DNA of 18,964 bases from Nocardioidaceae bacterium (GCA_013811715.1 JACCUS010000182.1:1-18964), one strand, 5' to 3'. Counted from the first letter of the stretch, positions 7,194 to 14,764 are shown. Notes: a model not told the origin generated them from the sequence alone. Made by a program: numbers and translations.

Positions 7194-8672
7194 ATGCAGC
7201 AGCTCTCCTCCCTGGACGCCCAGTTCCTCAACGTCGAGACGTCGACGACGGTCGGCCACGTGGGCAGCCTGATCCTGCTCGACCCGTCGGGCGCGCCCGA
7301 CGGGGCCCTTACCCTCGACGGGCTACGCGATGTGCTGGAGCCGCGCCTGCATCTCGCGCCACCGCTGCGGCAGCGACTCGTCAACGTGCCCCTCGGTCTC
7401 GGCAGACCTTACTGGGTCGACGATCCGGACTTCGACATCGAGTTCCACCTTCGTGAGCTCGGCCTGCCCCGGCCGGGCGACGAGACGCAGCTGGGCGAGC
7501 AGGTGGCCCGGATCCACGCGCGGCCGCTCGACCGGACACGGCCGCTGTGGGAGATGTACCTCATCCACAACGTGGGAGACGGCCGCCAGGCGCTCTACAG
7601 CAAGGTGCACCATGCCGCGATCGACGGCGTCTCAGGGGCGGAGATCCTGGCGACCGTCATGGACGTCACCGTCGAGCCCAGAGCAGAGGAACAACCTGAC
7701 GAGGTGTGGGAGCCGGCAGCTCCTCCCAGCCCGGTGGATCTGGCCGGTCGCGGACTGGCCTCGATGGCCACGCAGCCGCTCGACGTGATGCGCACGCTGC
7801 CGAGGGCGCTGCCCCACCTGGCAGACGTGCCTGGCGCCGGTTATCTCCCCGGGGCCAAGGCCGTGAGCGACCTGGCCGACTCGCTGCTGAAGCTGGCGTC
7901 GGCCGGCGCCAAGGGCCGCAGCGTCGAGCGACGTACGATCTTGACCCCGGCCACGCCGCTCAACGGGCCGATCACCGCGCACCGCCGTTTCGCCTACGGG
8001 TCACTGCCGCTGGAGGAGATCAAAGAGGTGAAGAACGCATTCGCGATGACCGTCAACGACGTGGTGATGGCGCTGTGCACAACGGCGTTGCGTCGCTGGC
8101 TTCTCGACCACGACGGTCTCCCGGAGACTCCGATCGTGGTGGCGGTGCCGGTCTCCGTGCGCACCGACGAGCAGCAGGGTGAGAACGGCAACCAGGTGTC
8201 GGTCATGCTCGCCGAGGCGCCGACGCACCTGGCCGACCCCGCAGCGCGCCTGGCCCATGTCCGGCTCGCGATGGCCGAGGCCAAGGAGCACTTCGACACG
8301 GTGCCGGCGACCATTCTGCAGGATCTCGCGTCGGTGATCCCGACCGCTCTGTCGGGCTTGGCGGCGAGGGCCATCTTCCGGATGGTCACGGTCGGGGCGT
8401 TCCCGTTCAACCTCTTCGTCTCCAACATCCCCGGTCCGCAGATGCCGCTGTACGTCGGCGGGGCGCGGGTGCTGGGTGTGTACCCGGTCTCGGCAATCAC
8501 CGACCTCACCGGCGCGCTGAACATCACCTTGTTCTCCTACGACGGCGCCCTGGACTTCGGGCTGATCGCCTGCCGCGAGCTGGTGCCCGACGTCTGGAAC
8601 CTGATCGGCTACCTGCGCGAGGCGCTGGACGAGCTGCTCGAGCTGGCGGCCGCCGAGCTGGCAGACGCCTAG
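7194..8672 (+). CDS. Wax ester synthase/diacylglycerol acyltransferase (WS/DGAT) family protein
   Basis: A 492-aa acyltransferase of the actinobacterial WS/DGAT (Tgs/AtfA) family, which transfers an acyl group from acyl-CoA to diacylglycerol or a fatty alcohol to form storage lipid. The catalytic motif HHAAIDG is at 139-145 (H139, H140, D144). Further family hallmarks are the N-terminal LSSLDAQFLNVE, TRPLWEMYLI (115-124), KNAFAMTVNDVVMALC and FNLFVSNIPGP in the C-terminal half. The length is normal. ATG 7194 fits the usual MQQLSSLDAQF start; in-frame starts at 7143 and 7176 would add unconserved residues and run into the repeat spacer. No Shine-Dalgarno is visible. Its stop codon overlaps that of the opposing alpha/beta hydrolase gene by four bases. 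Confidence 0.93.
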   Translation: MQQLSSLDAQFLNVETSTTVGHVGSLILLDPSGAPDGALTLDGLRDVLEPRLHLAPPLRQRLVNVPLGLGRPYWVDDPDFDIEFHLRELGLPRPGDETQLGEQVARIHARPLDRTRPLWEMYLIHNVGDGRQALYSKVHHAAIDGVSGAEILATVMDVTVEPRAEEQPDEVWEPAAPPSPVDLAGRGLASMATQPLDVMRTLPRALPHLADVPGAGYLPGAKAVSDLADSLLKLASAGAKGRSVERRTILTPATPLNGPITAHRRFAYGSLPLEEIKEVKNAFAMTVNDVVMALCTTALRRWLLDHDGLPETPIVVAVPVSVRTDEQQGENGNQVSVMLAEAPTHLADPAARLAHVRLAMAEAKEHFDTVPATILQDLASVIPTALSGLAARAIFRMVTVGAFPFNLFVSNIPGPQMPLYVGGARVLGVYPVSAITDLTGALNITLFSYDGALDFGLIACRELVPDVWNLIGYLREALDELLELAAAELADA

Positions 8673-9583
8673 TCGCGCGCGCCGGGCCGCTTTGCGCGTT
8701 CGGCTGTCCGTCCGATCGCGTCGGCGAACGTCGGCCACAGCTCAGCGGGTAGGTCGTGGCCCATGCCGGGGACCAGCAGCAGCTCGCTGCCCGGGATCGC
8801 GCGCGCCGTGGCTCGACCGCCGGACACATGCACCATCGGGTCGGCCAGCCCGTGGATCACCATCGCCGGAAGTCTCAGCCGCTGCAGCGCAGCGGATCGA
8901 TCTGGCTGGCTCACCACCGCCTGCATCTGGCGCACCGCACCCGACACGCTGATGCCACGGTCGAACGTCTCGCCCGCCCGTTCACGGACTTCCTCAGGTG
9001 ATGGTGGATACCCGGGCGAGCCGATCCGCTGCCAGGTGCGTTCAGCCGACTTGATGTAGCCGTCCCGTGAGTCGCGGTTGTGGGCGAGCAGCTGCGTCAG
9101 CAGCCGGGGGTGCTGCCACCCCACCCGCCGGCTGCCGGTCGAGGACATGATCGAGACCAGCGAACTGATGCGGCCCGGGTGGTCGATCGCCATGGTCTGG
9201 GCGATCATGCCGCCCATCGACACCCCCGTCACATGCGCCTTGGCGACGCCCAGGTGGTCGAGCAGACCCACGGCGTCCGCAGCCAGGTCACTCATCGTGT
9301 ACGGCGGCGCGGCCCTACCGCCGACGAACGACCTGAACAACGCGGCGCGGGTCCCACCGGCGCCGTTCAGCTTCGTGGACCTGCCCACGTCACGGTTGTC
9401 GTAACGGACCACGAAGAACCCGCGTTCGGCAAGCGTCCGGCACAGCTCGGGACTCCACCAGTTGAGCGGTCCGGCAAGGCCCATCACCAGCAGCAGCACC
9501 GGATCGTCGCTGTCACCGAAGGTGTCGAAGCACAGGTCGATGCCGCCCGGGAGATGTGCTGTCTGCTCGATGCTCTGCTGCAT
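8669..9583 (-). CDS. Alpha/beta-fold hydrolase (serine esterase or lipase-like)
   Basis: A 304-aa alpha/beta hydrolase. The catalytic triad is visible as S122 in the nucleophile elbow GVSMGG (120-125), D248 in GLADPMV and H276 in GMGHD. The N-terminal FDTFGDSDDPVLLLVMGLAGP contains the oxyanion loop, and VVRYDNRDVGRST (58-70) is characteristic of the RdmC-like/aclacinomycin methylesterase-type group as I recall it. A lid region lies at about 150-215. The substrate is unknown. The start ATG 9583 lies seven bases after the glpX stop on the same strand, so it is probably co-transcribed with glpX; only a weak ribosome site precedes it. The two genes at the 3' end meet tail to tail with a 4-base CTAG overlap (8669-8672). 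Confidence 0.92.
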   Translation of the reverse strand: MQQSIEQTAHLPGGIDLCFDTFGDSDDPVLLLVMGLAGPLNWWSPELCRTLAERGFFVVRYDNRDVGRSTKLNGAGGTRAALFRSFVGGRAAPPYTMSDLAADAVGLLDHLGVAKAHVTGVSMGGMIAQTMAIDHPGRISSLVSIMSSTGSRRVGWQHPRLLTQLLAHNRDSRDGYIKSAERTWQRIGSPGYPPSPEEVRERAGETFDRGISVSGAVRQMQAVVSQPDRSAALQRLRLPAMVIHGLADPMVHVSGGRATARAIPGSELLLVPGMGHDLPAELWPTFADAIGRTAERAKRPGARD

Positions 9584-9590
9584 GCTCGGT

Positions 9591-10646
9591 TCAGGCGTGC
9601 TCGAAGTCGACGGCGGCGTACTTGCTCAGCTTCTCCAGCCGGTGCTCGCTGATGATCGAGCGGATCGTCCCACTGCGCGAGCGCATCACCAGCGAGTGGG
9701 TGGTGGCCCCGCCGTGGGCGTAGCGGACGCCTCGCAGCAGCTCGCCGTCGGTGATGCCGGTGGCGACGAAGAAGCAGTCGTCGCCGGAGACGAGATCGTC
9801 GGTCGACAGCACCCGGTGGAGGTCGTGGCCGGCATCGAGCGCCCGTTGCCGCTCGTCGTCGTCGAACGGCCACAGGCGCCCCTGGATGACGCCGCCGAGC
9901 GACTTCATCGCGCAGGCGGCGATGATGCCTTCGGGGGTGCCCCCCACACCGAGCAGCAGGTCGACTCCGGTGTCGGGCCGGGCGGCCATGATCGCGCCGG
10001 CGACGTCTCCGTCGGTGATGAACTTGATCCGGGCGCCAGCGTCGCGGATCTCGCCTACGAGGCTTTCATGGCGGGGCCGGTCCAGCACGACCACGGTGAT
10101 GTCGTCGGTCGAGCTGCCCTTGGCCTTGGCGGTACGACGGATGTTCTCCGCCACCGGCAGCCTGATGTCGACGACGTCGGCCGCCTCTGGCCCCGTGGCG
10201 AGCTTCTCCATGTAGAACACCGCCGACGGGTCGTACATCGAGCCGCGAGGAGAGACGGCCAGCACGGACACGGCGTTGGTCATACCCTTGGCGGTGAGCG
10301 TGGTGCCGTCGATGGGGTCGACCGCGACGTCAACCGCCGGTCCGGTGCCGTCTCCGACGCGCTCGCCGTTGAACAGCATGGGCGCCTCGTCCTTCTCGCC
10401 TTCTCCGATGACGACGATGCCGTCCATGCCCACGGTGCCGATGAGCTGGCGCATCGCGTTGACAGCAACCGCGTCCGCCCCGTTCTTGTTTCCACGACCG
10501 ACCCAGCGGCCCGCCGCCATCGCCGCAGCCTCGGTGATCCGGACGAGCTCCATGGCCAGGTTGCGATCGGGTGCGTTCCGCGGAGTCTCGAACTCTGGAG
10601 AGCTGCTCGGGTCTGACGAGCGAGGGTCGAACTGGTCAGCGGTCAC
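9591..10646 (-). CDS. glpX: Class II fructose-1,6-bisphosphatase
   Basis: Gluconeogenic enzyme hydrolysing fructose 1,6-bisphosphate to fructose 6-phosphate in the cytosol; 351 aa, slightly long because of a polar N-terminal tail (1-27). Motifs: GRGNKNGADAVAV (50-62), metal-binding GEGEKDEAPM (81-90), DPIDGTT (110-116, inositol-phosphatase-like fold) and GVGGTPEGIIAACA in the C-terminal half. GlpX is the main FBPase in many actinobacteria. The start is GTG 10646 with GAGGAG seven bases upstream on the minus strand. A TACGAT box at 10677-10682 would give a short 5' leader. It is divergent from the DUF4245 gene and followed closely by the alpha/beta hydrolase. Confidence 0.96.
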   Translation of the reverse strand: MTADQFDPRSSDPSSSPEFETPRNAPDRNLAMELVRITEAAAMAAGRWVGRGNKNGADAVAVNAMRQLIGTVGMDGIVVIGEGEKDEAPMLFNGERVGDGTGPAVDVAVDPIDGTTLTAKGMTNAVSVLAVSPRGSMYDPSAVFYMEKLATGPEAADVVDIRLPVAENIRRTAKAKGSSTDDITVVVLDRPRHESLVGEIRDAGARIKFITDGDVAGAIMAARPDTGVDLLLGVGGTPEGIIAACAMKSLGGVIQGRLWPFDDDERQRALDAGHDLHRVLSTDDLVSGDDCFFVATGITDGELLRGVRYAHGGATTHSLVMRSRSGTIRSIISEHRLEKLSKYAAVDFEHA

Positions 10647-10676
10647 GGGAGGGCTCCTCGAAGTTGGCCTGATCCG

Positions 10677-10682
10677 ATCGTA
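10677..10682 (-). promoter_or_regulatory. Candidate -10 box for glpX
   Basis: TACGAT on the minus strand, about 30 bases before the GTG. Together with the Shine-Dalgarno at the start, this suggests a normal short leader rather than a leaderless mRNA. No clear -35. Confidence 0.4.
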
Positions 10683-10750
10683 ACGAAGTCCTCATCTCCG
10701 CGTGCGAGAGCGCCGAGGCGATCCGGTCGGCGAGCATCGTCGGGTCCACC

Positions 10751-10832
10751 CCGCACGCAATGCGGGAAAGTTGTGCCCGGGAGGCCGGATCAGGGGCAGG
10801 TTTCCCGCAACTGGCGGCAGCGGAGGCTGCCG
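10751..10832. other. Cluster of competing stem-loops between glpX and the DUF4245 gene
   Basis: Hairpin 1: CCGCA 10751-10755 with TGCGG 10761-10765. Hairpin 2: GCGGGAAA 10762-10769 with TTTCCCGC 10801-10808, plus inner TGCCC 10774-10778 with GGGCA 10794-10798. Hairpin 3: CGGCAG 10815-10820 with CTGCCG 10827-10832. Hairpins 1 and 2 share bases and cannot form together. The rest of the 245-base divergent spacer (10647-10891) holds the glpX promoter region and no gene I can support. Confidence 0.5.
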
Positions 10833-10879
10833 GAGGGCGGCGGACGACGGCCGGTGGGAGGGCTCGTCAATGTGACAGC

Positions 10880-10885
10880 GACAAT
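10880..10885 (+). promoter_or_regulatory. Candidate -10 box for leaderless DUF4245 gene
   Basis: GACAAT, six bases before GTG 10892. The spacing fits a leaderless transcript, but the first base departs from TAnnnT and no -35 is seen. Confidence 0.3.
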
Positions 10886-10891
10886 GGCGGG

Positions 10892-11428
10892 GTGAGCCAG
10901 GCAAGGAGAGGGTACCAGCGCAGCGCCGGCGGACTCGTCGGGGCGATCCTGGCGTCGCTGCTGGTGATCGCCTTTGTGTGGGGGCTGACCCAGCTCCAGG
11001 ACCGCGAGCCCGTCGACCCGGCTCGCACCGTGGACTACGCGGCAGTGCTGCAAGAGGCGCGGCGGCAGGCGCCCTTCGACGTACTGGCGCCCACCCCGGA
11101 GCCAGCCGGGTGGCGAGCCACCAGCGTGGAGTGGCAAGGCGCCGGTCCCGAGAACGCGTGGAGTCTCGGTGGTCTCACCGAGGAGGGCGAGTACGTCGGC
11201 CTCAAGCAGGGCAACGCGACATCGCGGGACTTCGTCGCCGAGGGGACGCCCGCCGACCAGCCAGGCGACCCCGTCGCAGTCGACGGAGAGGAGTGGCGGA
11301 CGCTGACGTCAGGCGACGGGGAGGAGATCGCCCTGGTGCGAGCAGGCGGCGACGTGACGACGATCGTGACGGGCACGGCCCCGCTCGGCTACCTGCTCGA
11401 GTTCGCCGGGACGCTGCGAGCCCGCTGA
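10892..11428 (+). CDS. DUF4245 domain-containing membrane-anchored protein
   Basis: A 178-aa protein of unknown function. A short basic cytoplasmic N-terminus (SQARRGYQRSAGG) is followed by one membrane segment at about 15-37 (LVGAILASLLVIAFVWGLTQ), then a soluble extracytoplasmic domain with PTPEPAGWRATSVEW, a YVGLKQGNA strand and a TTIVTGTAPL segment near the end. This architecture, and the position beside glpX and xseB, match DUF4245 proteins of actinobacteria. GTG 10892 is chosen because it places the anchor at the N-terminus; the frame stays open to 10760, but that extension is low-complexity and lacks family features. It is convergent with xseB. Confidence 0.82.
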   Translation: MSQARRGYQRSAGGLVGAILASLLVIAFVWGLTQLQDREPVDPARTVDYAAVLQEARRQAPFDVLAPTPEPAGWRATSVEWQGAGPENAWSLGGLTEEGEYVGLKQGNATSRDFVAEGTPADQPGDPVAVDGEEWRTLTSGDGEEIALVRAGGDVTTIVTGTAPLGYLLEFAGTLRAR

Positions 11429-11507
11429 ACCTGGCGTGTCCACTTCGCTGAGCTGATCGAGCCGGCTCACGGCGACTGATCAAGCGACGAGCGCGTCTCG
11501 CCGGTGC

Positions 11508-11744
11508 CTACTCGGGGTGGGCGGGGCCGGTGTCGGCAGCCGCGTCAGCGGTGGAGCCCGGCTTCGCCACCGCATCGAGACGAGCGCGGGCGCCGTCGAG
11601 CCAGCGCTGACAGATGCCGGCCAACTCCTCGCCGCGTTCCCACAGGCTGATCGACTCCTGCAAGGTGGTGCCGCCGGTCTCGAGCCGCTGCACGACGCTG
11701 ATCAGCTCGTCGCGGGCTTCTTCGTAGGAAGGGGTCTCACTCAT
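11508..11744 (-). CDS. xseB: Exodeoxyribonuclease VII small subunit
   Basis: A 78-aa helical subunit that binds in several copies to XseA to form exonuclease VII, which degrades single-stranded DNA to oligonucleotides. Characteristic sequence: SYEEARDELISVVQRLETGG (6-25), then LQESISLWERGEEL and CQRWLDGARARLD, followed by a variable tail. ATG 11744 has AAAGGA six bases upstream on the minus strand. It overlaps the end of xseA by eight bases, so translation is probably coupled. Its 3' end faces the DUF4245 gene across 79 bases, which contain a GAGCCGGCTC palindrome but no clear terminator. Confidence 0.94.
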   Translation of the reverse strand: MSETPSYEEARDELISVVQRLETGGTTLQESISLWERGEELAGICQRWLDGARARLDAVAKPGSTADAAADTGPAHPE

Positions 11745-12996
11745 CGCTGGTCCTTTGCGGTTCGGTGCTGGGGGAGTCGGCTGTCGCCAAATCGTCGACG
11801 GTCGCGTGCAGCCGTCCATCGGCGAGACGGGCTTCGACGCGGTCGCCCACTGCTACCTCGGCGGCAGAGGTGACGACCTGGCCGGCCTCGGTCTGAAGCA
11901 CGGCGTAACCGCGCCGCAGCGTCGCGAGGGGAGACAGCGCGCGAACGCGCGCGAGCCGGTGGCCGATGTCGTCACCGGCGCGGGTCAGGTGATGGTCGAG
12001 GTTGCGGCGGCTCCGCCCCAGCAGGTCGTTGACCATCACCGCGTGGTGGTCGAACATGCGATGTGGCTCTGCCAGCACTGGGCGCGACCTTGCCGTGGCC
12101 AGGCCACCTCGCTCACGCGAGATGATCTGCGCCAGCACGTAGCGTGACCGCTCCCGCAGCGCGGCGACCTTCGCCACCTCGTCCGGAACGTCGGGGACGA
12201 CCCGCTTGGCGGCGTCGGTAGGTGTGGAGGCGCGCTGGTCGGCCACCAGATCGAGCAGCGGCTGGTCCTCCTCATGCCCGATGGCACTCACCACCGGCGT
12301 GCGACACGCCGCGACCGCCCGGACCAGCCCCTCGTCGGAGAACGGCAGCAGGTCCTCCAACGCGCCGCCGCCGCGGGCGATGACGATGACATCGACGGAG
12401 TCGTCATTGCCGAGCACCCGCAGCGCCTCGATGACCTGTCGTGCGGCGTCGCGGCCTTGGACCGCGGCGTGCTCGACTCGGAAGTCGACGCCGGGCCAGC
12501 GCCGCCGCGAGTTCTCAGTCACGTCGCGCTCGGCGGCGGAGTCTCGTCCCACGATCAGGCCGATGCGCGCAGGAAGGAACGGCAGCCTTCGCTTGCGAGC
12601 CGGGTCGAACAACCCCTCCGCCGCCAGCAGCTGCCGGCGCTGCTCGATGCGGGCCAGCAGCTCGCCGACGCCGACGGGCCGGATCTCCTTGGCGAGCAAC
12701 GACAACGTGCCCCGGGGCACGTAGTACTGGAACTTCGCGAAGACCACCACGCGCGCGCCTTCGGTGACTGGGGCGGGCATCGCGTCGAAGACGGAGCGGG
12801 CACAGGTGACCTGCACGGAAACCTCGGCGAGCGGGTCGCGAAGCGTCAAGAAGACGGTCGAGGTGTTGGGCCGGCGGGTCAGCTGGGCGATCTGTCCCTC
12901 GACCCAGATGGGTCCGAGTCTGTTGACATACCCGGTCAGGGCGTTCGCAATGACCCGGACAGGAGCCGGTCTCTCGAAGCTGGTGTCCAAGGCCAC
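11737..12996 (-). CDS. xseA: Exodeoxyribonuclease VII large subunit
   Basis: Catalytic subunit of exonuclease VII, 419 aa from the start chosen. An N-terminal OB-fold nucleic-acid-binding domain (about 10-105, with VWVEGQ-like IWVEGQIAQLTRR) is followed by the exonuclease domain, which carries GLIVGRDSAAERDV, the conserved VIVIARGGGALEDLLPFSDE and VSAIGHEEDQPLLDLVADQR with RASTPTDAA. The family's usual GHExD motif is present as GHEED. A long helical C-terminus follows. I place the start at GTG 12996 (MALDTSFERPAPVR), because it lies seven bases after a TAGCCT -10 box and resembles usual XseA N-termini. GTG 13026 is the alternative, ten residues longer. It overlaps xseB by eight bases and is divergent from ispH by only 43 bases. 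Confidence 0.95.
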   Translation of the reverse strand: MALDTSFERPAPVRVIANALTGYVNRLGPIWVEGQIAQLTRRPNTSTVFLTLRDPLAEVSVQVTCARSVFDAMPAPVTEGARVVVFAKFQYYVPRGTLSLLAKEIRPVGVGELLARIEQRRQLLAAEGLFDPARKRRLPFLPARIGLIVGRDSAAERDVTENSRRRWPGVDFRVEHAAVQGRDAARQVIEALRVLGNDDSVDVIVIARGGGALEDLLPFSDEGLVRAVAACRTPVVSAIGHEEDQPLLDLVADQRASTPTDAAKRVVPDVPDEVAKVAALRERSRYVLAQIISRERGGLATARSRPVLAEPHRMFDHHAVMVNDLLGRSRRNLDHHLTRAGDDIGHRLARVRALSPLATLRRGYAVLQTEAGQVVTSAAEVAVGDRVEARLADGRLHATVDDLATADSPSTEPQRTSDE

Positions 12997-13003
12997 GGTC
13001 ACG

Positions 13004-13009
13004 AGGCTA
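13004..13009 (-). promoter_or_regulatory. -10 box for leaderless xseA transcript
   Basis: TAGCCT on the minus strand, seven bases before GTG 12996. It supports the shorter XseA start and lies back to back with the ispH promoter. Confidence 0.5.
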
Positions 13010-13026
13010 GTGGTTGGCGTCGCCAC

Positions 13027-13032
13027 TACGAT
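13027..13032 (+). promoter_or_regulatory. -10 box for leaderless ispH transcript
   Basis: TACGAT followed by seven bases (GGGGCGT) and the ispH ATG, a strong TAnnnT match. There is no Shine-Dalgarno before the ATG. Its expected -35 position coincides with the xseA -10 box. Confidence 0.6.
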
Positions 13033-13039
13033 GGGGCGT

Positions 13040-14050
13040 ATGTCTGCCGCTGAGCCTGTGACCGTCGCCGATACGGTGGAGAGCCCCGGTCCCGGTGACC
13101 GTACGGTGCTGCTGGCCGCTCCACGCGGCTACTGCGCCGGCGTCGACCGGGCGGTGATCACCGTCGAGAAGGCGCTGGACCTCTACGGGCCGCCCGTCTA
13201 CGTGCGCAAGCAGATCGTGCACAACAAGCACGTGGTGCACGACCTGGAAGACCGAGGGGCGATCTTCGTCGAGGAGCTCGACGAGGTGCCCGAGGGAGCC
13301 ACGGTTGTGTTCTCCGCCCATGGCGTCTCCCCCGCCGTACACCGCCATGCCGAACAGCGCGGCCTGAAGACCATCGACGCGACCTGCCCGCTGGTCACCA
13401 AGGTGCACAACGAGGCCCGCAAGTTCGCCCGCGACGACTACGACATCTTGCTGATCGGCCATGAGGGCCACGAGGAGGTCGAGGGTACGGCGGGCGAGGC
13501 GTCGCGCAACATCACGCTCGTGCAGAGCCCGGCCGACGTCGCCAACGTCAAGGTGCGCGACCCCGACAAGGTGGCCTGGCTGTCACAGACGACACTGTCC
13601 GTCGACGAGACGATGGAGACGGTTGGACGGATCCGGCAGCAGTTCCCGAACCTGCTCGACCCACCGTCTGACGACATCTGCTATGCGACTCAGAACCGGC
13701 AGCAGGCCGTGAAGCAGATCGCGGCCGGGGCCGACCTGGTGCTCGTCGTGGGCTCGGGCAACTCGAGCAACTCCGTGCGGCTGGTGGAGGTTGCGCTCGA
13801 GAGCGGCGCGTCGGCGGCTCACCGGGTCGACGACGCGTCGGAGATCGACGAGGCATGGCTCGAAGGCGTCTCATCGGTGGGGGTGACGTCGGGAGCGTCG
13901 GTGCCTGAAGACCTGGTCGACGGCGTGCTCGAGTTCTTGTCCGGGCGGGGCTACCCGGCCGCCCGGGCGGTGCACACCGCGGAGGAGTCGCTGATCTTCG
14001 CGCTGCCGCCGGAACTGCGCAAGGACATCCGAGCCGCCGAAGGCAGCTGA
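13040..14050 (+). CDS. ispH: 4-hydroxy-3-methylbut-2-enyl diphosphate reductase (LytB)
   Basis: Last enzyme of the MEP pathway: a [4Fe-4S] reductase that converts HMBPP to isopentenyl and dimethylallyl diphosphate. 336 aa. The three cluster-binding cysteines are C32 (RGYCAGVDRA), C116 (DATCPLVTKVH) and C214 (DDICYATQNRQ). Active-site residues visible include H61 (IVHNKHVV), H94 (FSAHGVSP), E149 within HEEVEGT, and the phosphate-binding SGNSSNS. The first 20 residues are a polar extension common in actinobacteria. The start ATG 13040 follows the TACGAT -10 box by seven bases. It is convergent with the DUF6542 gene; a weak 5-bp hairpin lies between them. Resembles mycobacterial lytB2 (ispH) in neighbourhood. 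Confidence 0.97.
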   Translation: MSAAEPVTVADTVESPGPGDRTVLLAAPRGYCAGVDRAVITVEKALDLYGPPVYVRKQIVHNKHVVHDLEDRGAIFVEELDEVPEGATVVFSAHGVSPAVHRHAEQRGLKTIDATCPLVTKVHNEARKFARDDYDILLIGHEGHEEVEGTAGEASRNITLVQSPADVANVKVRDPDKVAWLSQTTLSVDETMETVGRIRQQFPNLLDPPSDDICYATQNRQQAVKQIAAGADLVLVVGSGNSSNSVRLVEVALESGASAAHRVDDASEIDEAWLEGVSSVGVTSGASVPEDLVDGVLEFLSGRGYPAARAVHTAEESLIFALPPELRKDIRAAEGS

Positions 14051-14064
14051 GTACGGCGGTGCCC

Positions 14065-14084
14065 CCCGGCCTAGCGCGACCGGG
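14065..14084. terminator. Weak stem-loop between convergent ispH and DUF6542 gene
   Basis: CCCGG 14065-14069 pairs with CCGGG 14080-14084 around a 10-base loop, in the 42-base gap between the two stop codons. There is no T-tract. It might act as a bidirectional terminator. Confidence 0.2.
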
Positions 14085-14092
14085 CAGCGGCG

Positions 14093-14764
14093 TCAGCGTT
14101 TGCGGCTGGCGACGACCCGGCCGCCGACGGTCAGCAGCGCGACCGCGTATCCGGTCACCAGAGCCTCGGCGTGGGCCGCCAGGCCGGTCAAGAAGACCTT
14201 GCTGAGATCCCCACCGCTGATGAAAGCTGTCGGTCGGGTGAGTGCGATCATCGCGATCACGCCCGCGAAGACGAGTGGCGGCAGCACGCCGGCGGCGAAG
14301 ACGTCGTGGCGACGCACCGCCATTGCGGCCACCAGGCAGATGACCACGAAGCAGAGGTCGAAGAAGATCGTCAGCCCACCGGTAAGGGCGAAGTCGAGGA
14401 CTGCGCAGCCGGCTGCGGCCAGCGCGCTGAGCAGCACCACGCCGCGACCCGGGATGCCGGGCGTCGCCGCGTACTCGATCCCATGGCCTGGGTAACGATC
14501 GGCGTCCTCCCCACCGGGACTGGCGGCGCCGGTGCCGCCCCAGTCACCGAGGGCGGACGAGCCAGGTGCGTGTGGCTGCAAGGGCTCGTCGGCCGCTTCT
14601 CGTTCGCCGGGCACGACCGAGTCGGCGTCGACGTCGCCAGGGTGCTCAGGTACGTAGGCTGGGGGCACCGGCTCCTGGACGAGCAGATCGATATCGCCTT
14701 CGAACCAGCCGGCGCCTCCGTGACTGCTCCGCGGGCCGCGGTTGTGGTGCGGTGGGGTGGTCAT
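14093..14764 (-). CDS. DUF6542 domain-containing membrane protein
   Basis: A 223-aa protein of unknown function. The first 100 residues are polar and disordered-looking (Pro, Gly, Asp and Glu rich). They are followed by a compact membrane domain with about four hydrophobic segments (roughly 106-127, 130-150, 158-175 and 193-215), containing GVVLLSALAAAGCAVLDFAL and FFDLCFVVICLVAAMAVRR. This layout matches DUF6542 proteins found next to ispH in actinobacteria. ATG 14764 has GGAGG six bases upstream on the minus strand. It is the last gene of a minus-strand run, 86 bases after rmuC. Confidence 0.8.
   Translation of the reverse strand: MTTPPHHNRGPRSSHGGAGWFEGDIDLLVQEPVPPAYVPEHPGDVDADSVVPGEREAADEPLQPHAPGSSALGDWGGTGAASPGGEDADRYPGHGIEYAATPGIPGRGVVLLSALAAAGCAVLDFALTGGLTIFFDLCFVVICLVAAMAVRRHDVFAAGVLPPLVFAGVIAMIALTRPTAFISGGDLSKVFLTGLAAHAEALVTGYAVALLTVGGRVVASRKR

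Noticed and set aside
6922..7272. Open frames running through the PIG-L to WS/DGAT spacer on both strands
   Set aside because: They are produced by the 21-base and 50-base repeats lacking stop codons; no start site or family resemblance supports translation.
9462..10616. A 384-codon plus-strand open frame opposite glpX
   Set aside because: Antisense to an unmistakable glpX; no ribosome site and no recognisable protein family.
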